NCBI RefSeq assembly: GCF_000632225.1
Contig: NZ_JFYV01000034.1
Location: 1 to 64,000, forward strand
Reading direction: 5' to 3'
Source: Sphingomonas sp. RIT328
GTDB lineage: Bacteria; Pseudomonadota; Alphaproteobacteria; Sphingomonadales; Sphingomonadaceae
DNA length: 64,000 nucleotides
The notes beneath the pieces are model-generated. The model had not been told where the DNA came from. It did not search any database and saw nothing but the letters and a program-made list of their open reading frames with translations. Below, piece after piece: positions 25,162 to 35,402 of this stretch. Each line of letters opens with the position of its first letter. Positions within the stretch are counted from its first letter, which is position 1. The position numbers and the translations under genes are program-made.

Positions 25162-25176
25162 TTAAGTCGGCCTTTA
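25162..25176 (+). promoter_or_regulatory. CtrA-like box upstream of sigma-54 response regulator
   Basis: TTAA-GTCGGCC-TTTA followed by CC. The CtrA consensus in Caulobacter is TTAA-N7-TTAA; there is one mismatch. It lies 45 bp before the start codon at 25222. The same arrangement occurs at 43495-43509 before the flagellar activator. Confidence 0.45.
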
Positions 25177-25221
25177 CCCGTGACTTGTATCAGATGCCCC
25201 GAACCGGGACGGGAAAGAATC

Positions 25222-26640
25222 ATGACGCGCAATGGACAGCGCCTGCTTTTGCTGATCGACGACGAGCCGGCGCAACGCCGCCTCGTCTCGGCGCTCGCCG
25301 CGCGCGCCGGCTGGCGATCGATCTTCGCCGACGATGGCGAGATGGCGCTCGCACAGCTCGGCACGCAGGACGGGATGCAGCTCGATGCGATCCTGCTCGA
25401 TCACTGGGCGCCAGACGCCGATGCCGCGCCGCTGATCGCCGAGCTGCGCGAGCGGCGCCCGGCGCTGCCGCTGCTGATGCTCACCGCCAACGGATCGGTC
25501 GCGCATGCGGTCGCCGCGATGCGTGCCGGGGCGACCGACTTCCTGGTCAAGCCGCTCGCGCCCGAACGGCTGCTCGCCGCGCTCGAATCGGCGGTCGCCG
25601 GCACCGCCGCGGGCGAATTGCGGCCGCTGACCGAAAAGATCCCGGCGCTGCTCGCCTTCGACGAGATCGTCGGCTCCTCGCCCGACTTCCGCGCCGCGCT
25701 GGCGATCGCCGCCAAGGCGGCGCGCGCCCGCGTGCCGGTGCTGGTCGAGGGCGAGAGCGGCGTCGGCAAGGAGGTGGTCGCCGACGCGATCCACGCCGCC
25801 AGCCCGCGCGCCAAGAAACCGATCGTCACCGTCAATTGCGGCGCGATCCCCGCCAATCTGGTCGAATCGGAATTGTTCGGCCATGAGCGCGGCGCCTTCA
25901 CCGGCGCGTTCGAACGCAAGATCGGCAAGTTCGCCGATGCCGACGGCGGCACCATCCTGCTCGACGAGATCGGCGAGATGCCGCTGGAAACCCAGGTCAA
26001 GCTGTTGCGCGTGCTGCAATCGGGCGAGATCCAGCCGATCGGCGCGCGGCATGCGCGCGAGGTCGACGTCCGCGTCATCGCCGCGACCAACAAGAAACTG
26101 CTCGAGGAGGTCGAGGCGGGGCGGTTCCGCGAGGATCTCTATTACCGGCTCAACGTCGTCCAGGTGACGATCCCGCCGCTGCGCGAACGGCTTGCCGACG
26201 TGCCGGCGCTCGCCCGCCATCTGCTCGCGCGGATCGCGCAGCAACCGGGGCTGCGGCCGCTCGGCATCACCGACGATGCGCTCGCGCTGCTCGTCCAGTA
26301 CGACTGGCCGGGCAACGTCCGCCAGCTGCAGAACGCGCTGTTCCGCGCCGCGGTGCTGTGCGAGGGCGCGGCGCTGACCCGCTCCGACTTTCCGCAGATC
26401 GCCGCGCTCGGCAACCGGCGCGGCGCCGCGACCGGATCGGCCAATGGCTCGGCGGGCGGCATCACCCTGTTCCGGCCCGACGGCAATCTGCGCCCGCTCG
26501 AGGATATCGAGGCCGATGTCATCCGCCTCGCCATCGGCCATTATCGCGGCCGGATGACCGAGGTGGCGCGCCGGCTCGGCATCGGCCGCTCGACGCTCTA
26601 CCGCAAGCTCGGCGAACTCGGCATCGACAACGCCGCCTGA
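25222..26640 (+). CDS. Sigma-54-dependent response regulator (REC-AAA+-Fis HTH)
   Basis: A 472-aa NtrC-family activator. The receiver domain (about 1-125) is complete: acidic pair Asp13-Asp14, phospho-acceptor Asp60, Thr88, Lys110. The AAA+ ATPase (about 145-385) has Walker A GESGVGKE (177-184), the sigma-54 contact loop GAFTGA (224-229) and Walker B ILLDEIGEM. A Fis-type helix-turn-helix (about 430-470, RRLGIGRSTLYRKLGELG) ends the protein. It therefore opens RpoN promoters after phosphorylation. No histidine kinase is adjacent. ATG 25222 is preferred (GGGAAAG upstream). TacA-like or FlbD-like roles are possible but unproven. Confidence 0.92.
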   Translation: MTRNGQRLLLLIDDEPAQRRLVSALAARAGWRSIFADDGEMALAQLGTQDGMQLDAILLDHWAPDADAAPLIAELRERRPALPLLMLTANGSVAHAVAAMRAGATDFLVKPLAPERLLAALESAVAGTAAGELRPLTEKIPALLAFDEIVGSSPDFRAALAIAAKAARARVPVLVEGESGVGKEVVADAIHAASPRAKKPIVTVNCGAIPANLVESELFGHERGAFTGAFERKIGKFADADGGTILLDEIGEMPLETQVKLLRVLQSGEIQPIGARHAREVDVRVIAATNKKLLEEVEAGRFREDLYYRLNVVQVTIPPLRERLADVPALARHLLARIAQQPGLRPLGITDDALALLVQYDWPGNVRQLQNALFRAAVLCEGAALTRSDFPQIAALGNRRGAATGSANGSAGGITLFRPDGNLRPLEDIEADVIRLAIGHYRGRMTEVARRLGIGRSTLYRKLGELGIDNAA

Positions 26641-26677
26641 CTTTCCGCAATGCGCCCGCCCCTCTATGAAGAGAATC

Positions 26678-27415
26678 ATGCCGGCGCGTCACATCCTCGT
26701 CACCGGTGCCGCCTCCGGCATCGGCCTCGCCACCGCGACGCAGCTCGCTACCGGGGACACGCGGCTGGTGCTGGTCGATCGCGATGCCGAGGCCCTGGCG
26801 CGTGTCGCGCTGCCCGGCGCGGTCGAGACGCTGGCCGGCGACGTCGCCGACGAGCGCTTCTGGGAGGAGGCCGCACCGCGGCTCGCCGGGATCGATGCGG
26901 CAGTGGTGAATGCCGGCGTCGCCGGGGCGGGTGCGATCACCGATCTCGCCTTCGCCGAATGGCGGCGCATCCTCGGCGTCAATCTCGACGGCGCGTTCCT
27001 GACGCTGCGCGCGGCGATGCGCGCGATGACCGGCGGCGGTGCGATCGTCGCGACCGCCTCGGCGGCGGGGATCAAGCCCGAAGCCGGCGTCGCCGCCTAT
27101 GGCGCGTCGAAGGCGGGGCTCATCCACCTCGTCAAGGTCGCCGCCAAGGAAGGCGCGGCGCGCGGCATCCGCGTCAACGCGATCGCGCCCGCAGGTGTCG
27201 AGACGCCGGTGTGGGATGCGGTGCCGATGTTCGCCGACCGTGCCGCGGCGATCGGCCGCGACGCGGCGTTCGCCGAACTGGCCGCGCTCGCGACCCCGCT
27301 CGGCCGCTATGCCAAGCCCGCGGAGATCGCCGCGCAGATCGCCTTCCTGCTGTCGGATGCGGCGGCGCTGATCACCGGTGCCTGCCTGGTCAGCGACGGC
27401 GGCTATACGCTGTAA
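26678..27415 (+). CDS. Short-chain dehydrogenase/reductase (SDR)
   Basis: A classical SDR of 245 aa. It has the dinucleotide motif TGAASGIG, NAG at the end of strand 4, catalytic Ser and YGASK (Tyr-x-x-x-Lys), and the C-terminal VSDGGYT loop. An Asp at the end of strand 2 (VLVDRDAE) favours NAD(H). The ATG at 26678 is favoured by AAGAGA just upstream; one at 26666 is also in frame. Substrate unknown. Its stop codon directly abuts that of the convergent bestrophin gene. Confidence 0.88.
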   Translation: MPARHILVTGAASGIGLATATQLATGDTRLVLVDRDAEALARVALPGAVETLAGDVADERFWEEAAPRLAGIDAAVVNAGVAGAGAITDLAFAEWRRILGVNLDGAFLTLRAAMRAMTGGGAIVATASAAGIKPEAGVAAYGASKAGLIHLVKVAAKEGAARGIRVNAIAPAGVETPVWDAVPMFADRAAAIGRDAAFAELAALATPLGRYAKPAEIAAQIAFLLSDAAALITGACLVSDGGYTL

Positions 27416-28300
27416 TCACCACAAGACGCCCTTGACCGGCTTCAGCGGCTCGGGCGCCGGATCGCCGATCGACTGGAGCAGGTCGATCTCGATCGTCCGG
27501 CACATCGCGGTCAGCGGCACGTCGTGGACGGTGTTGGCGAAGGGATCGACCAGATCGTCGCCGATCTGCAGCACCGCGAGGAACATCAGCCCGGCGAGCG
27601 TCGAGCCGAGCGGCGTCGCATAGCCCAGGGTCTCGACCAGCCCGATCGGCAGCAGGATGCAGAAGATGTGGGTGAACAGCGTCGGGAAGAAGCGATATTG
27701 ATTGGGCAGCGGCGTGTTCTTGATCCGCTCCATGCCGCCCTGCGCGTTGGCGATATCGACCATCGTCGCTTCCATCCGCGTCTGCTGGATGGTGTCGATC
27801 CAGCCGCGGCGGCGGGCATCGTCGACGCGGCGGCCGGTGCCGTCGAGCAGGCCGTTGGCGATGTTGGTGCGGGTCAGCGCCGGTTCGGCCTCGCCGCGCG
27901 ACAGGAACTTGAGCACCTGCTCGTCGACCGGCTGGCGTCGCAACTGACAGCGCAGCGCGTTCACATAGGCGATCTGGCGGATGACGATCGTCCGGCGCAG
28001 GTCGTGCGCCTCGTCCGCCGGCAGGAAGTTGCGCGCCTCACGGCTGAGGCTGCGCGAGGCGTTGATCATCGCGCCCCACAGGACGCGCCCTTCCCACCAG
28101 CGCTGATAGGCCGAATTGTCGCGGAAGCCGATCAGCAGCGCGAGCACGGTGCCGAACAGCGTCAGCGGCAGCGACGGCGCCTTGAACTCGAGCGCATAGT
28201 AACTGACGGTGACGATGACGTCCCAGATGAACAGGATCACCAGAGGTTTCCAGACCTCGGCGACGACGCGGGTGAAGCGGGGCGTGGTTGCAACGATCAT
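27416..28300 (-). CDS. Bestrophin-family membrane protein (YneE type)
   Basis: A 294-aa inner-membrane protein of the bacterial bestrophin family, which form pentameric ion channels. Two hydrophobic helices near residues 18-60, the family motif FRDNSAYQRWWEGRVLWG (about 60-76), and two more helices near 215-255 ahead of IGDDLVDPFANTVHDVPL are all present. The final cytosolic tail is short. Nothing nearby suggests a specific partner. Confidence 0.88.
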   Translation of the reverse strand: MIVATTPRFTRVVAEVWKPLVILFIWDVIVTVSYYALEFKAPSLPLTLFGTVLALLIGFRDNSAYQRWWEGRVLWGAMINASRSLSREARNFLPADEAHDLRRTIVIRQIAYVNALRCQLRRQPVDEQVLKFLSRGEAEPALTRTNIANGLLDGTGRRVDDARRRGWIDTIQQTRMEATMVDIANAQGGMERIKNTPLPNQYRFFPTLFTHIFCILLPIGLVETLGYATPLGSTLAGLMFLAVLQIGDDLVDPFANTVHDVPLTAMCRTIEIDLLQSIGDPAPEPLKPVKGVLW

Positions 28301-28371
28301 AGTGCGTCCAGATGGGATCGAAGCGGCCCGAACGCATCAACATTCGCTTCGCTGCAACGCAAAATCACAAT

Positions 28372-29427
28372 TCAGCCACCGACCAGCGCCTGGTCGCGCA
28401 GCCCGCGCCAGACGCGCAGCGCCTGCACGCTCGCCTTGACGTCGTGGACGCGGAGGATCTGCACGCCCGCCTCCGCCCCCTTGAGCGCCAGCGTCAGGCT
28501 GCCGCCGAGCCGCTCCGCCACCGGCGCCTCATGATCGAGCGCGCCGATCATCCGCTTGCGGCTCGCGCCGAGCATGATCGCGCAGCCGAGCCCGTGAAAG
28601 ATGGCGAGGCCGTTGATCAGCGCCAGATTCTCGGCGAGCGTCTTGCCGAAGCCGATGCCGGGATCGACGACGATCCGCGCGCGATCGACCCCCGCCGCGA
28701 CCACCGCCGCGATCCGCGCCTCGAGCCAGTCGAACACCTCGGTCAGCACGTCGCGATAGCCGGTGCGGGCGTGCCCGCCCTGTTTGGGATCGGGCGAGTG
28801 CATCAGCACCACCGGGCAGGCCGCCGCCGCGACCACGCCGAGCGCCTCGTCATCCCACAGCAAGGCCGATACGTCGTTGACGATATGCGCCCCCGCGGCG
28901 AGGGCGGCGCGCATCACCGCCGCCTTGCGCGTGTCGATCGAGACCGGCGTACCGCTGCGCGCGAGCCGTTCGACCACCGGCAGGATGCGCGCGATCTCAT
29001 CGCCTTCCCACACCGCCGCCGCGCCGGGCCGGGTCGATTCGCCGCCGAGGTCGATCAGCGCCGCCCCCGCCGCCGCCATATCGACCCCCGCCGCCGCCGC
29101 GGCAGCGGGATCGTCGCCATAGCCGCCGCCGTCGGAGAAACTGTCGGGCGTGACGTTGAGGATGCCGGCGACGAGCGGCTGGTCGAGCCGCAGCGTCCGC
29201 TCGCCGAGGTGCAGCGGCGCGCGGGGCGCGGTGATCGCGGCATGGAGGCGGACGGCATGCTCGCCGAGCGTGGCGACCTCCGTAACGGGGATCGTGCGGC
29301 GTCGACCGGCTTCGATCACCTCATAGCCGGCGAACCATTGCAGCCCGCCGGCAAGCCGCGCCACCGCGCCGTCCGCCTGCGTGACCGGACTGTCGACGAA
29401 ATGCACGGGGCGAAGATGGAAGCGCAT
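28372..29427 (-). CDS. folP: Dihydropteroate synthase with N-terminal extension
   Basis: Joins p-aminobenzoate to dihydropterin pyrophosphate in folate synthesis. The core is complete: ILNVTPDSFSDGG, IDLGGESTRPGA, VSIDTRK, VNDVSA, DPGIGFGKT and GASRKRMIG. At 351 aa it is about 80 residues longer than the usual 270-280; the extra part (residues 1-87) lies before the first core strand and is not a signal peptide. The start at 29427 is supported by GGAAGGA seven bases upstream, so the extension seems real. It follows ccrM on the same strand after 65 bp. Confidence 0.93.
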   Translation of the reverse strand: MRFHLRPVHFVDSPVTQADGAVARLAGGLQWFAGYEVIEAGRRRTIPVTEVATLGEHAVRLHAAITAPRAPLHLGERTLRLDQPLVAGILNVTPDSFSDGGGYGDDPAAAAAAGVDMAAAGAALIDLGGESTRPGAAAVWEGDEIARILPVVERLARSGTPVSIDTRKAAVMRAALAAGAHIVNDVSALLWDDEALGVVAAAACPVVLMHSPDPKQGGHARTGYRDVLTEVFDWLEARIAAVVAAGVDRARIVVDPGIGFGKTLAENLALINGLAIFHGLGCAIMLGASRKRMIGALDHEAPVAERLGGSLTLALKGAEAGVQILRVHDVKASVQALRVWRGLRDQALVGG

Positions 29428-29468
29428 CGCCGATCCTTCCGACGCGGGCGCCATCGACGCAAGCGCCA

Positions 29469-29490
29469 ATCCTCCCCGGCCGGGGAGGAT
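29469..29490. repeat. Palindrome ATCCTCCCCGG/CCGGGGAGGAT
   Basis: A perfect 22-nt palindrome right behind the ccrM stop codon and 42 bp before folP. On the plus strand it is followed by TTTT but no plus-strand gene lies upstream. Same family as 23787-23811 and the arms of 39103-39233. Confidence 0.65.
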
Positions 29491-29492
29491 TT

Positions 29493-30701
<1,209 letters not shown>

Positions 30702-30743
30702 CATCGCCGGCACGCGGCTCTGCCGCGGCGGGCGGGAGCGGCC

Positions 30744-31487
30744 TCAACCCAGATATGGGGAATCGGCGGCGCGCCCTGCCCCCAAGGCTAGCGTGTGTGA
30801 CTCAAAAGACTCATCGGCCAAATTGGTGACCGGCGCAGCGCCGATTTCGGCGCCGGCGGGGGTCTCGACGCGCCCGGCGGTGATTCGGGCGACGGCGGCG
30901 GCGACCGGCGCGAAGCTGCGGCGGTGGAGCGGCGTCGGGCCATGCTCGCGCAACGCGGCGAGATGGTGCTTGCAGCCATAGCCCTTGTTCGAATGCCAGT
31001 GATATTCGGGATGGACCAAAGCATGGTCGCGCATGATGCCGTCGCGGACGTGCTTGGCGACGATCGACGCCGCCGCGATCGACAGGCTGTGCGCATCGCC
31101 CGAGACGATCGCGGTGGCCTGGTACGACCAGCGCGGCAGACGGTTGCCGTCGACCAGCACATGGCCGGGATCGCAGCCGAGCCGCGCGACCAGCGCATCG
31201 ACCGCCAGTGTCATCGCCTTCATCGTCGCCCAATAGATGTTGAGCGTGTCGATCTCGGCCGGCTCGACGATGCCGACGCCATGGACGCCGCGGGTCGTGA
31301 TCAGCCCGTACAGGCGCTCGCGCTCGGCCGCGGCGAGCTTCTTCGAATCGTCGATGCCGCGCGGCGTACCCTTGGCGGGCAGCACCACCGCCGCGGCGAC
31401 CACCGGCCCGGCGAGCGGCCCGCGCCCCGCCTCGTCGACCCCGGCGACCGGCGGCAGGCACGCCTTCTCGTGCTTCCAGCCCGGCAC
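30744..31487 (-). CDS. rnhB: Ribonuclease HII
   Basis: Removes ribonucleotides misincorporated in DNA and RNA of RNA-DNA hybrids. 247 aa. The active-site acidic motif is in VAGVDEAGRGPLAGPV, with further conserved DSKKL, the VDGN segment and the SIVAKHVRD helix. The GTG at 31487 is chosen because GGAGAG lies five bases upstream and it starts one base after the thiD stop, a translationally coupled layout; an ATG at 31505 is a weaker option. The C-terminal tail of about 35 residues after the core is poorly conserved-looking. Confidence 0.93.
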   Translation of the reverse strand: MPGWKHEKACLPPVAGVDEAGRGPLAGPVVAAAVVLPAKGTPRGIDDSKKLAAAERERLYGLITTRGVHGVGIVEPAEIDTLNIYWATMKAMTLAVDALVARLGCDPGHVLVDGNRLPRWSYQATAIVSGDAHSLSIAAASIVAKHVRDGIMRDHALVHPEYHWHSNKGYGCKHHLAALREHGPTPLHRRSFAPVAAAVARITAGRVETPAGAEIGAAPVTNLADESFESHTLALGAGRAADSPYLG

Positions 31488-31488
31488 G

Positions 31489-32256
31489 TCAGCTCTCCAT
31501 CGCATCGAACGGCACCACGCCGAGCGTATGGCCGATCGGCCCATGGCCGCCGCCGAGCGCGGGCGCGTTGACGATCGCGATGCGGACGAAGCGCACCGCG
31601 CGGCGGAACGCCGCCTCGATCCCCATGCCGCCCGCCAGCCCGGCGGCGAGCGCGCTCGCCAGCGTGCAGCCGGTGCCGTGCGTGTCGACGGTGTTGAAGC
31701 GCCGTCCGACCGCGCGCGCGATCTCCCCCTGCGGCGACAGCAGCCGGTCGACGATCTCCTCGCCGTCGCCATGCCCGCCCTTGGCGACGACGTGACAGCC
31801 ATGCGCGAGCACCGCCGCCTCGCCGCCCAGCACCGCCATTTCGGGGACGTTGGGCGTCACCACCGAGGCGACGTGCATCAGCCGCCCGAACGCACCCATC
31901 GTCGCGGCATCGGCGAGCACCGCGCCGCTGGTCGAGATCATCACCGGATCGAAGACGATCGGCACGTCGAGCTGTTCGAGCAGGTCGGCGACGGCATGCG
32001 CGACGCTCGCCGAGCCGATCATGCCGATCTTGACCGCATCGACGCCGATATCCTCGATCACCGAGCGCATCTGCGCGCCGACGACATCGGCGGGGATCGG
32101 GTGGATCGCCTGCACGCCGAGCGTATTCTGCGCGGTCACCGCGGTGATCGCAGTCATCGCATGGCCGCCGAGCATCGTCACGGTCTTGATATCCGCCTGG
32201 ATTCCCGCGCCGCCACCCGAATCGGAGCCGGCGACGATCAGCACGCGCGGGATCAT
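31489..32256 (-). CDS. thiD: Hydroxymethylpyrimidine/phosphomethylpyrimidine kinase
   Basis: Phosphorylates HMP and HMP-P in thiamine synthesis and salvage. 255-aa ribokinase-fold protein with VLIVAGSDSGGGAGIQADIK at the N terminus, TAVTAQNT, DPVMISTSG and the anion-hole DTHGTGCTLASALAA that contains the catalytic Asp. No TPP riboswitch features (CUGAGA and the conserved ACCUGAUC-type stems) were seen upstream. It is coupled to rnhB downstream. Confidence 0.94.
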   Translation of the reverse strand: MIPRVLIVAGSDSGGGAGIQADIKTVTMLGGHAMTAITAVTAQNTLGVQAIHPIPADVVGAQMRSVIEDIGVDAVKIGMIGSASVAHAVADLLEQLDVPIVFDPVMISTSGAVLADAATMGAFGRLMHVASVVTPNVPEMAVLGGEAAVLAHGCHVVAKGGHGDGEEIVDRLLSPQGEIARAVGRRFNTVDTHGTGCTLASALAAGLAGGMGIEAAFRRAVRFVRIAIVNAPALGGGHGPIGHTLGVVPFDAMES

Positions 32257-32429
32257 CCTGCGCGGCCGGCGTGGCGGTGGTGGCGGGGCTGGCGGATCGT
32301 CGATGCCATGCCGCGCCCTTGCCACAGCTTCACCCGCCGAAACAGGGGAAGGTTGCGGCCGCCCTCCTCGCCGACGCTCCGCCAACCCACCGGAACGTCC
32401 GATGCCTCGGACGCCCAGCGTCGCCAGCG

Positions 32430-32654
32430 CTAGCTCTGAAAGCGGCGCTCCCCCGCCGCGGGATGCGCTTTCAGCACCTTGCCGGAGCGCGTCGGCCGGT
32501 CGAGCAGTTCGCCGCCGCATTCCGGGCAACGCTCGTCGAGTTCGTCCGCGCATTCCGCGCAGAAGGTCGTCTCGAGCGAGCAGATGAACGCGCCCGGCGC
32601 GTCGGCGGGCAGATCGGCGCCGCAGCGCGTGCAATCGGGGTGCATCGCCAGCAT
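32430..32654 (-). CDS. DUF1272 zinc-ribbon protein
   Basis: A 74-aa protein with two Cys pairs forming zinc ribbons: CTRCGADLP, then FCAECADELDERCPECGG. This matches the DUF1272 family of small proteins with unknown role. Its ATG overlaps the glmM stop codon by one base (TGATG), so it is probably translated with glmM. Confidence 0.88.
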   Translation of the reverse strand: MLAMHPDCTRCGADLPADAPGAFICSLETTFCAECADELDERCPECGGELLDRPTRSGKVLKAHPAAGERRFQS

Positions 32655-34006
32655 CAGGCGGCCGCCTGCCGCACGGCGTCGCAGATGCGATCGACCACGG
32701 TCTCGACCTGCCGCGCGTCGTCGCCCTCGGCCATGACGCGGATCACCGGCTCGGTGCCCGACGGGCGGATGACGAGGCGGCCGGTGCCGGCGAGTTCCGC
32801 CTCGGCGTCGGCGATCACCGCCTTCACCGCCTCGTCGTCGAGCGGCTTGCCGCCGGCGAAGCGGACGTTCTTGAGCAGTTGCGGCAGCGGCGCGAACCGG
32901 TGCAGCACCTCGCTCGCCGGCGCACCGGCGCGCTTGATCTCGGCGAGCACCTGCAACGCCGCGACGAGGCCGTCGCCGGTGGTGCCATAGTCGGACAGGA
33001 TGATATGCCCCGACTGTTCGCCGCCGACGTTATAGCCCGAAGCGCGCATCTTCTCGAGCACGTAGCGGTCGCCCACCTTGGTGCGGACGAGGCCGAGCCC
33101 CTGCGCCTTGAGGTGGCGTTCGAGGCCGAGATTGGACATCACCGTCGCGACCAGTCCGCCCCCGGCGAGCCGCCCGGCGCGCGCCCAGCCCGCGGCGATC
33201 GTCGCCATCAGCTGGTCGCCGTCGACCACCGTGCCGGTCTCGTCGACGACGATCAGCCGGTCGGCGTCGCCATCGAGCGCGATGCCGATATCCGCCCCCG
33301 CCGCGACCACCGTCTCCGACAGCGTCTGCGGCGCGGTCGAGCCGACGCCGTCGTTGATGTTGGTGCCGTTGGGGGTGATGCCGATCGACACGACGTCGGC
33401 GCCCAGCTCCCACAGCGCCATCGGCGCGACCTTATAGGCGGCGCCATTGGCGCAATCGATGACGATGCGCAGGCCGTCGAGCCGCAGGTCGCGCGGGAAG
33501 GTCGATTTGGCGAAGTGGATATAGCGGCCCTGCGCATCGTCGATGCGGCGCGCGCGCCCGATCTGCGCGGGCTGCGACAGCGGCACCTCGCCGTCCTTGG
33601 CGCTGTCGATCAATTGCTCGATCGTCGCCTCCGCCTCGTCGGACAATTTGTAGCCGTCGGGCCCGAACAATTTGATGCCGTTGTCGGCGAAGGGATTGTG
33701 GCTGGCGGAGATCATCACGCCGATGTCGGCGCGCATCGACTGGGTCAGCATCGCCACCGCAGGGGTCGGCAGCGGGCCGACCATGATGACGTCCATGCCG
33801 ACGCTGGTGAAGCCGGCGACCAGCGCCGATTCCAGCATATAGCCCGACAGCCGCGTGTCCTTGCCGATCAGCACGCGATGCTTGTGATCGCCGCGCTGGA
33901 AGTAGGCGCCCGCCGCCATCCCGACCTTCATCGCCATGCTGGCGGTCATCGCGCCGCTGTTGGTGAGGCCGCGAATCCCGTCGGTACCGAAATATTTCCT
34001 TGCCAT
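32654..34006 (-). CDS. glmM: Phosphoglucosamine mutase
   Basis: Converts glucosamine-6-phosphate to glucosamine-1-phosphate for UDP-GlcNAc, needed for peptidoglycan and LPS. 450 aa, normal length. Signature elements: FGTDGIRG at the start, phospho-serine Ser102 in ISASHNP, metal-binding DGDADR, and the phosphate-binding [12 protein letters not shown] near the C terminus. It diverges from the symporter gene with a 59-bp gap. Confidence 0.97.
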   Translation of the reverse strand: MARKYFGTDGIRGLTNSGAMTASMAMKVGMAAGAYFQRGDHKHRVLIGKDTRLSGYMLESALVAGFTSVGMDVIMVGPLPTPAVAMLTQSMRADIGVMISASHNPFADNGIKLFGPDGYKLSDEAEATIEQLIDSAKDGEVPLSQPAQIGRARRIDDAQGRYIHFAKSTFPRDLRLDGLRIVIDCANGAAYKVAPMALWELGADVVSIGITPNGTNINDGVGSTAPQTLSETVVAAGADIGIALDGDADRLIVVDETGTVVDGDQLMATIAAGWARAGRLAGGGLVATVMSNLGLERHLKAQGLGLVRTKVGDRYVLEKMRASGYNVGGEQSGHIILSDYGTTGDGLVAALQVLAEIKRAGAPASEVLHRFAPLPQLLKNVRFAGGKPLDDEAVKAVIADAEAELAGTGRLVIRPSGTEPVIRVMAEGDDARQVETVVDRICDAVRQAAA

Positions 34007-34065
34007 CGCGTGACATCCGCTCCGCTATGCCGTCTGACCAGCTTCCCGATGCGCCAAGGAACCCG

Positions 34066-35286
34066 ATGTCGCAAGCCACCCGTATCCTGCTGGCGCTGAT
34101 CGCCGGCATCGCGCTCGGCATCCTTGCCGTGACGATCGACGAACCCGTCGCGCTCGCCATCGCCAGCGTCACCCGGCCGATCGGCGAGGCGTGGCTGCAC
34201 GGGTTGCAGATGGTGATCGTACCGCTGATCGTCGGGCTGCTCGTCACCGGCATCGCCGCCACCGCCGAGGCGGCCAAGGCCGGGCGGATCGCCGGGCGCG
34301 CGGTGCTGTTGTTCGTGATCGTCTTGTGGGGGACGACGCTGATGGCGGCGGCGGTGATGCCGCTGCTGCTCGACCTGTGGCCGCTGCCCGCCGCCTGGTC
34401 GGCGGCGCTGCGCCAGGCGCTCACCGCGGCACCGGCGGTCGGCACGGTGCCGACGCTCACCGATTTCTTCGACACGATCGTGCCGACCAACGTCGTCGCG
34501 GCGGCGGCGGGCGATGCCTTCCTGCCGCTCACCGTCTTCACGCTCGCCTTCGCCTTTGCGATCACCCGGCTGGAGGATGCGGCGCGGCATCGCCTGACCG
34601 AGCTGTTCCGTGCGATCACCGACGCGATGCTGGTGATCATCGGCTGGGTGCTCAAGCTCGCGCCGATCGGCATCTTCGCGCTCGCCTTCGGCGTCGGCGC
34701 GCGGACCGGCGCGGCGGCGTTCGGCGCGCTGATCCATTATATCGCCATGGTCTCGACGATCGGGGTGATCGTGCTGCTCGCCGCCTATCTGGTCGCGCGC
34801 TTTGCCGGCGGCGTGCCGATCGGCCGCTTCGCCCGCGCGGTCGCACCGGCGCAGGCGGTGGCGATCAGCACGCAATCGTCGCTCGCCTCGCTGCCGGCGA
34901 TGCTCAAGGGCGCGGGCGAGGTCGGCGTCGCGCCGGCGACCGCGGGGATCGTGCTGCCGGTCGCGGTCGCCATCTTCCGCGCGACCAGCCCGGCGATGAA
35001 CCTCGCGGTGGCGCTCTACGTCGCGCGCTGGCTCGGCGTGCCGATCGGCACGGGCCAGCTCGCCGCCGGGGTGGCGACCGCGGCGATCACGACGATGGGA
35101 TCGGTGTCGTTGCCGGGCACGATCAGCTATTTCGCCAGCGTCGCCCCCGTCGCCTTCGCGATGGGGGTGCCGATCGAGGCGCTCGGCCTGCTCGTCGCGG
35201 TCGAGACGGTGCCCGACCTGTTCCGCACCGTCGGCAACGTCACGATGGACGTCGCCGTGACCAGCGTGGTGCAGCGGCGGGATTGA
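34066..35286 (+). CDS. Dicarboxylate/amino acid:cation symporter (DAACS family)
   Basis: A 406-aa inner-membrane secondary transporter of the DctA/GltP family, carrying C4-dicarboxylates or glutamate/aspartate with H+ or Na+. It has about eight helices and two re-entrant loops; the serine-rich first loop (ISTQSSLASLPAML) and SPAMNLAVALYV motif are clear. The ATG at 34066 has AGGA five bases upstream; ATGs at 34000 and 34027 lack a site. Substrate cannot be told apart by eye. Confidence 0.88.
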   Translation: MSQATRILLALIAGIALGILAVTIDEPVALAIASVTRPIGEAWLHGLQMVIVPLIVGLLVTGIAATAEAAKAGRIAGRAVLLFVIVLWGTTLMAAAVMPLLLDLWPLPAAWSAALRQALTAAPAVGTVPTLTDFFDTIVPTNVVAAAAGDAFLPLTVFTLAFAFAITRLEDAARHRLTELFRAITDAMLVIIGWVLKLAPIGIFALAFGVGARTGAAAFGALIHYIAMVSTIGVIVLLAAYLVARFAGGVPIGRFARAVAPAQAVAISTQSSLASLPAMLKGAGEVGVAPATAGIVLPVAVAIFRATSPAMNLAVALYVARWLGVPIGTGQLAAGVATAAITTMGSVSLPGTISYFASVAPVAFAMGVPIEALGLLVAVETVPDLFRTVGNVTMDVAVTSVVQRRD

Positions 35287-35300
35287 GGCCGGCGTTCCGC

Positions 35301-35395
35301 CCTGCCCTCACCCGTCGATGGCTGCGCCATCTCTCCCCCTCCCGGCGGGAGAGGAAGGGGCCCGCTGCCGCAGCAGTGGGAAGGGTGAGGACAGG
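35301..35395. repeat. Large inverted repeat between convergent genes
   Basis: CCTGCCCTCACCC (35301-35313) pairs with GGGTGAGGACAGG (35383-35395) with one mismatch, enclosing smaller inverted sequences (CCTCCCG/CGGGAGAGG). It lies between the stops of the symporter and the peptide transporter and may serve as a two-way terminator or is a mobile repeat. Confidence 0.55.
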
Positions 35396-35402
35396 CCTCT
35401 GA

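Noticed and set aside
31488..31802. Upstream extension of the RNase HII frame
   Set aside because: It overlaps thiD in another frame and is Arg/Ser-rich; the GTG at 31487 with GGAGAG fits the coupled layout.
32257..32429. Possible TPP riboswitch before thiD
   Set aside because: None of the conserved riboswitch core sequences is present on the minus strand.
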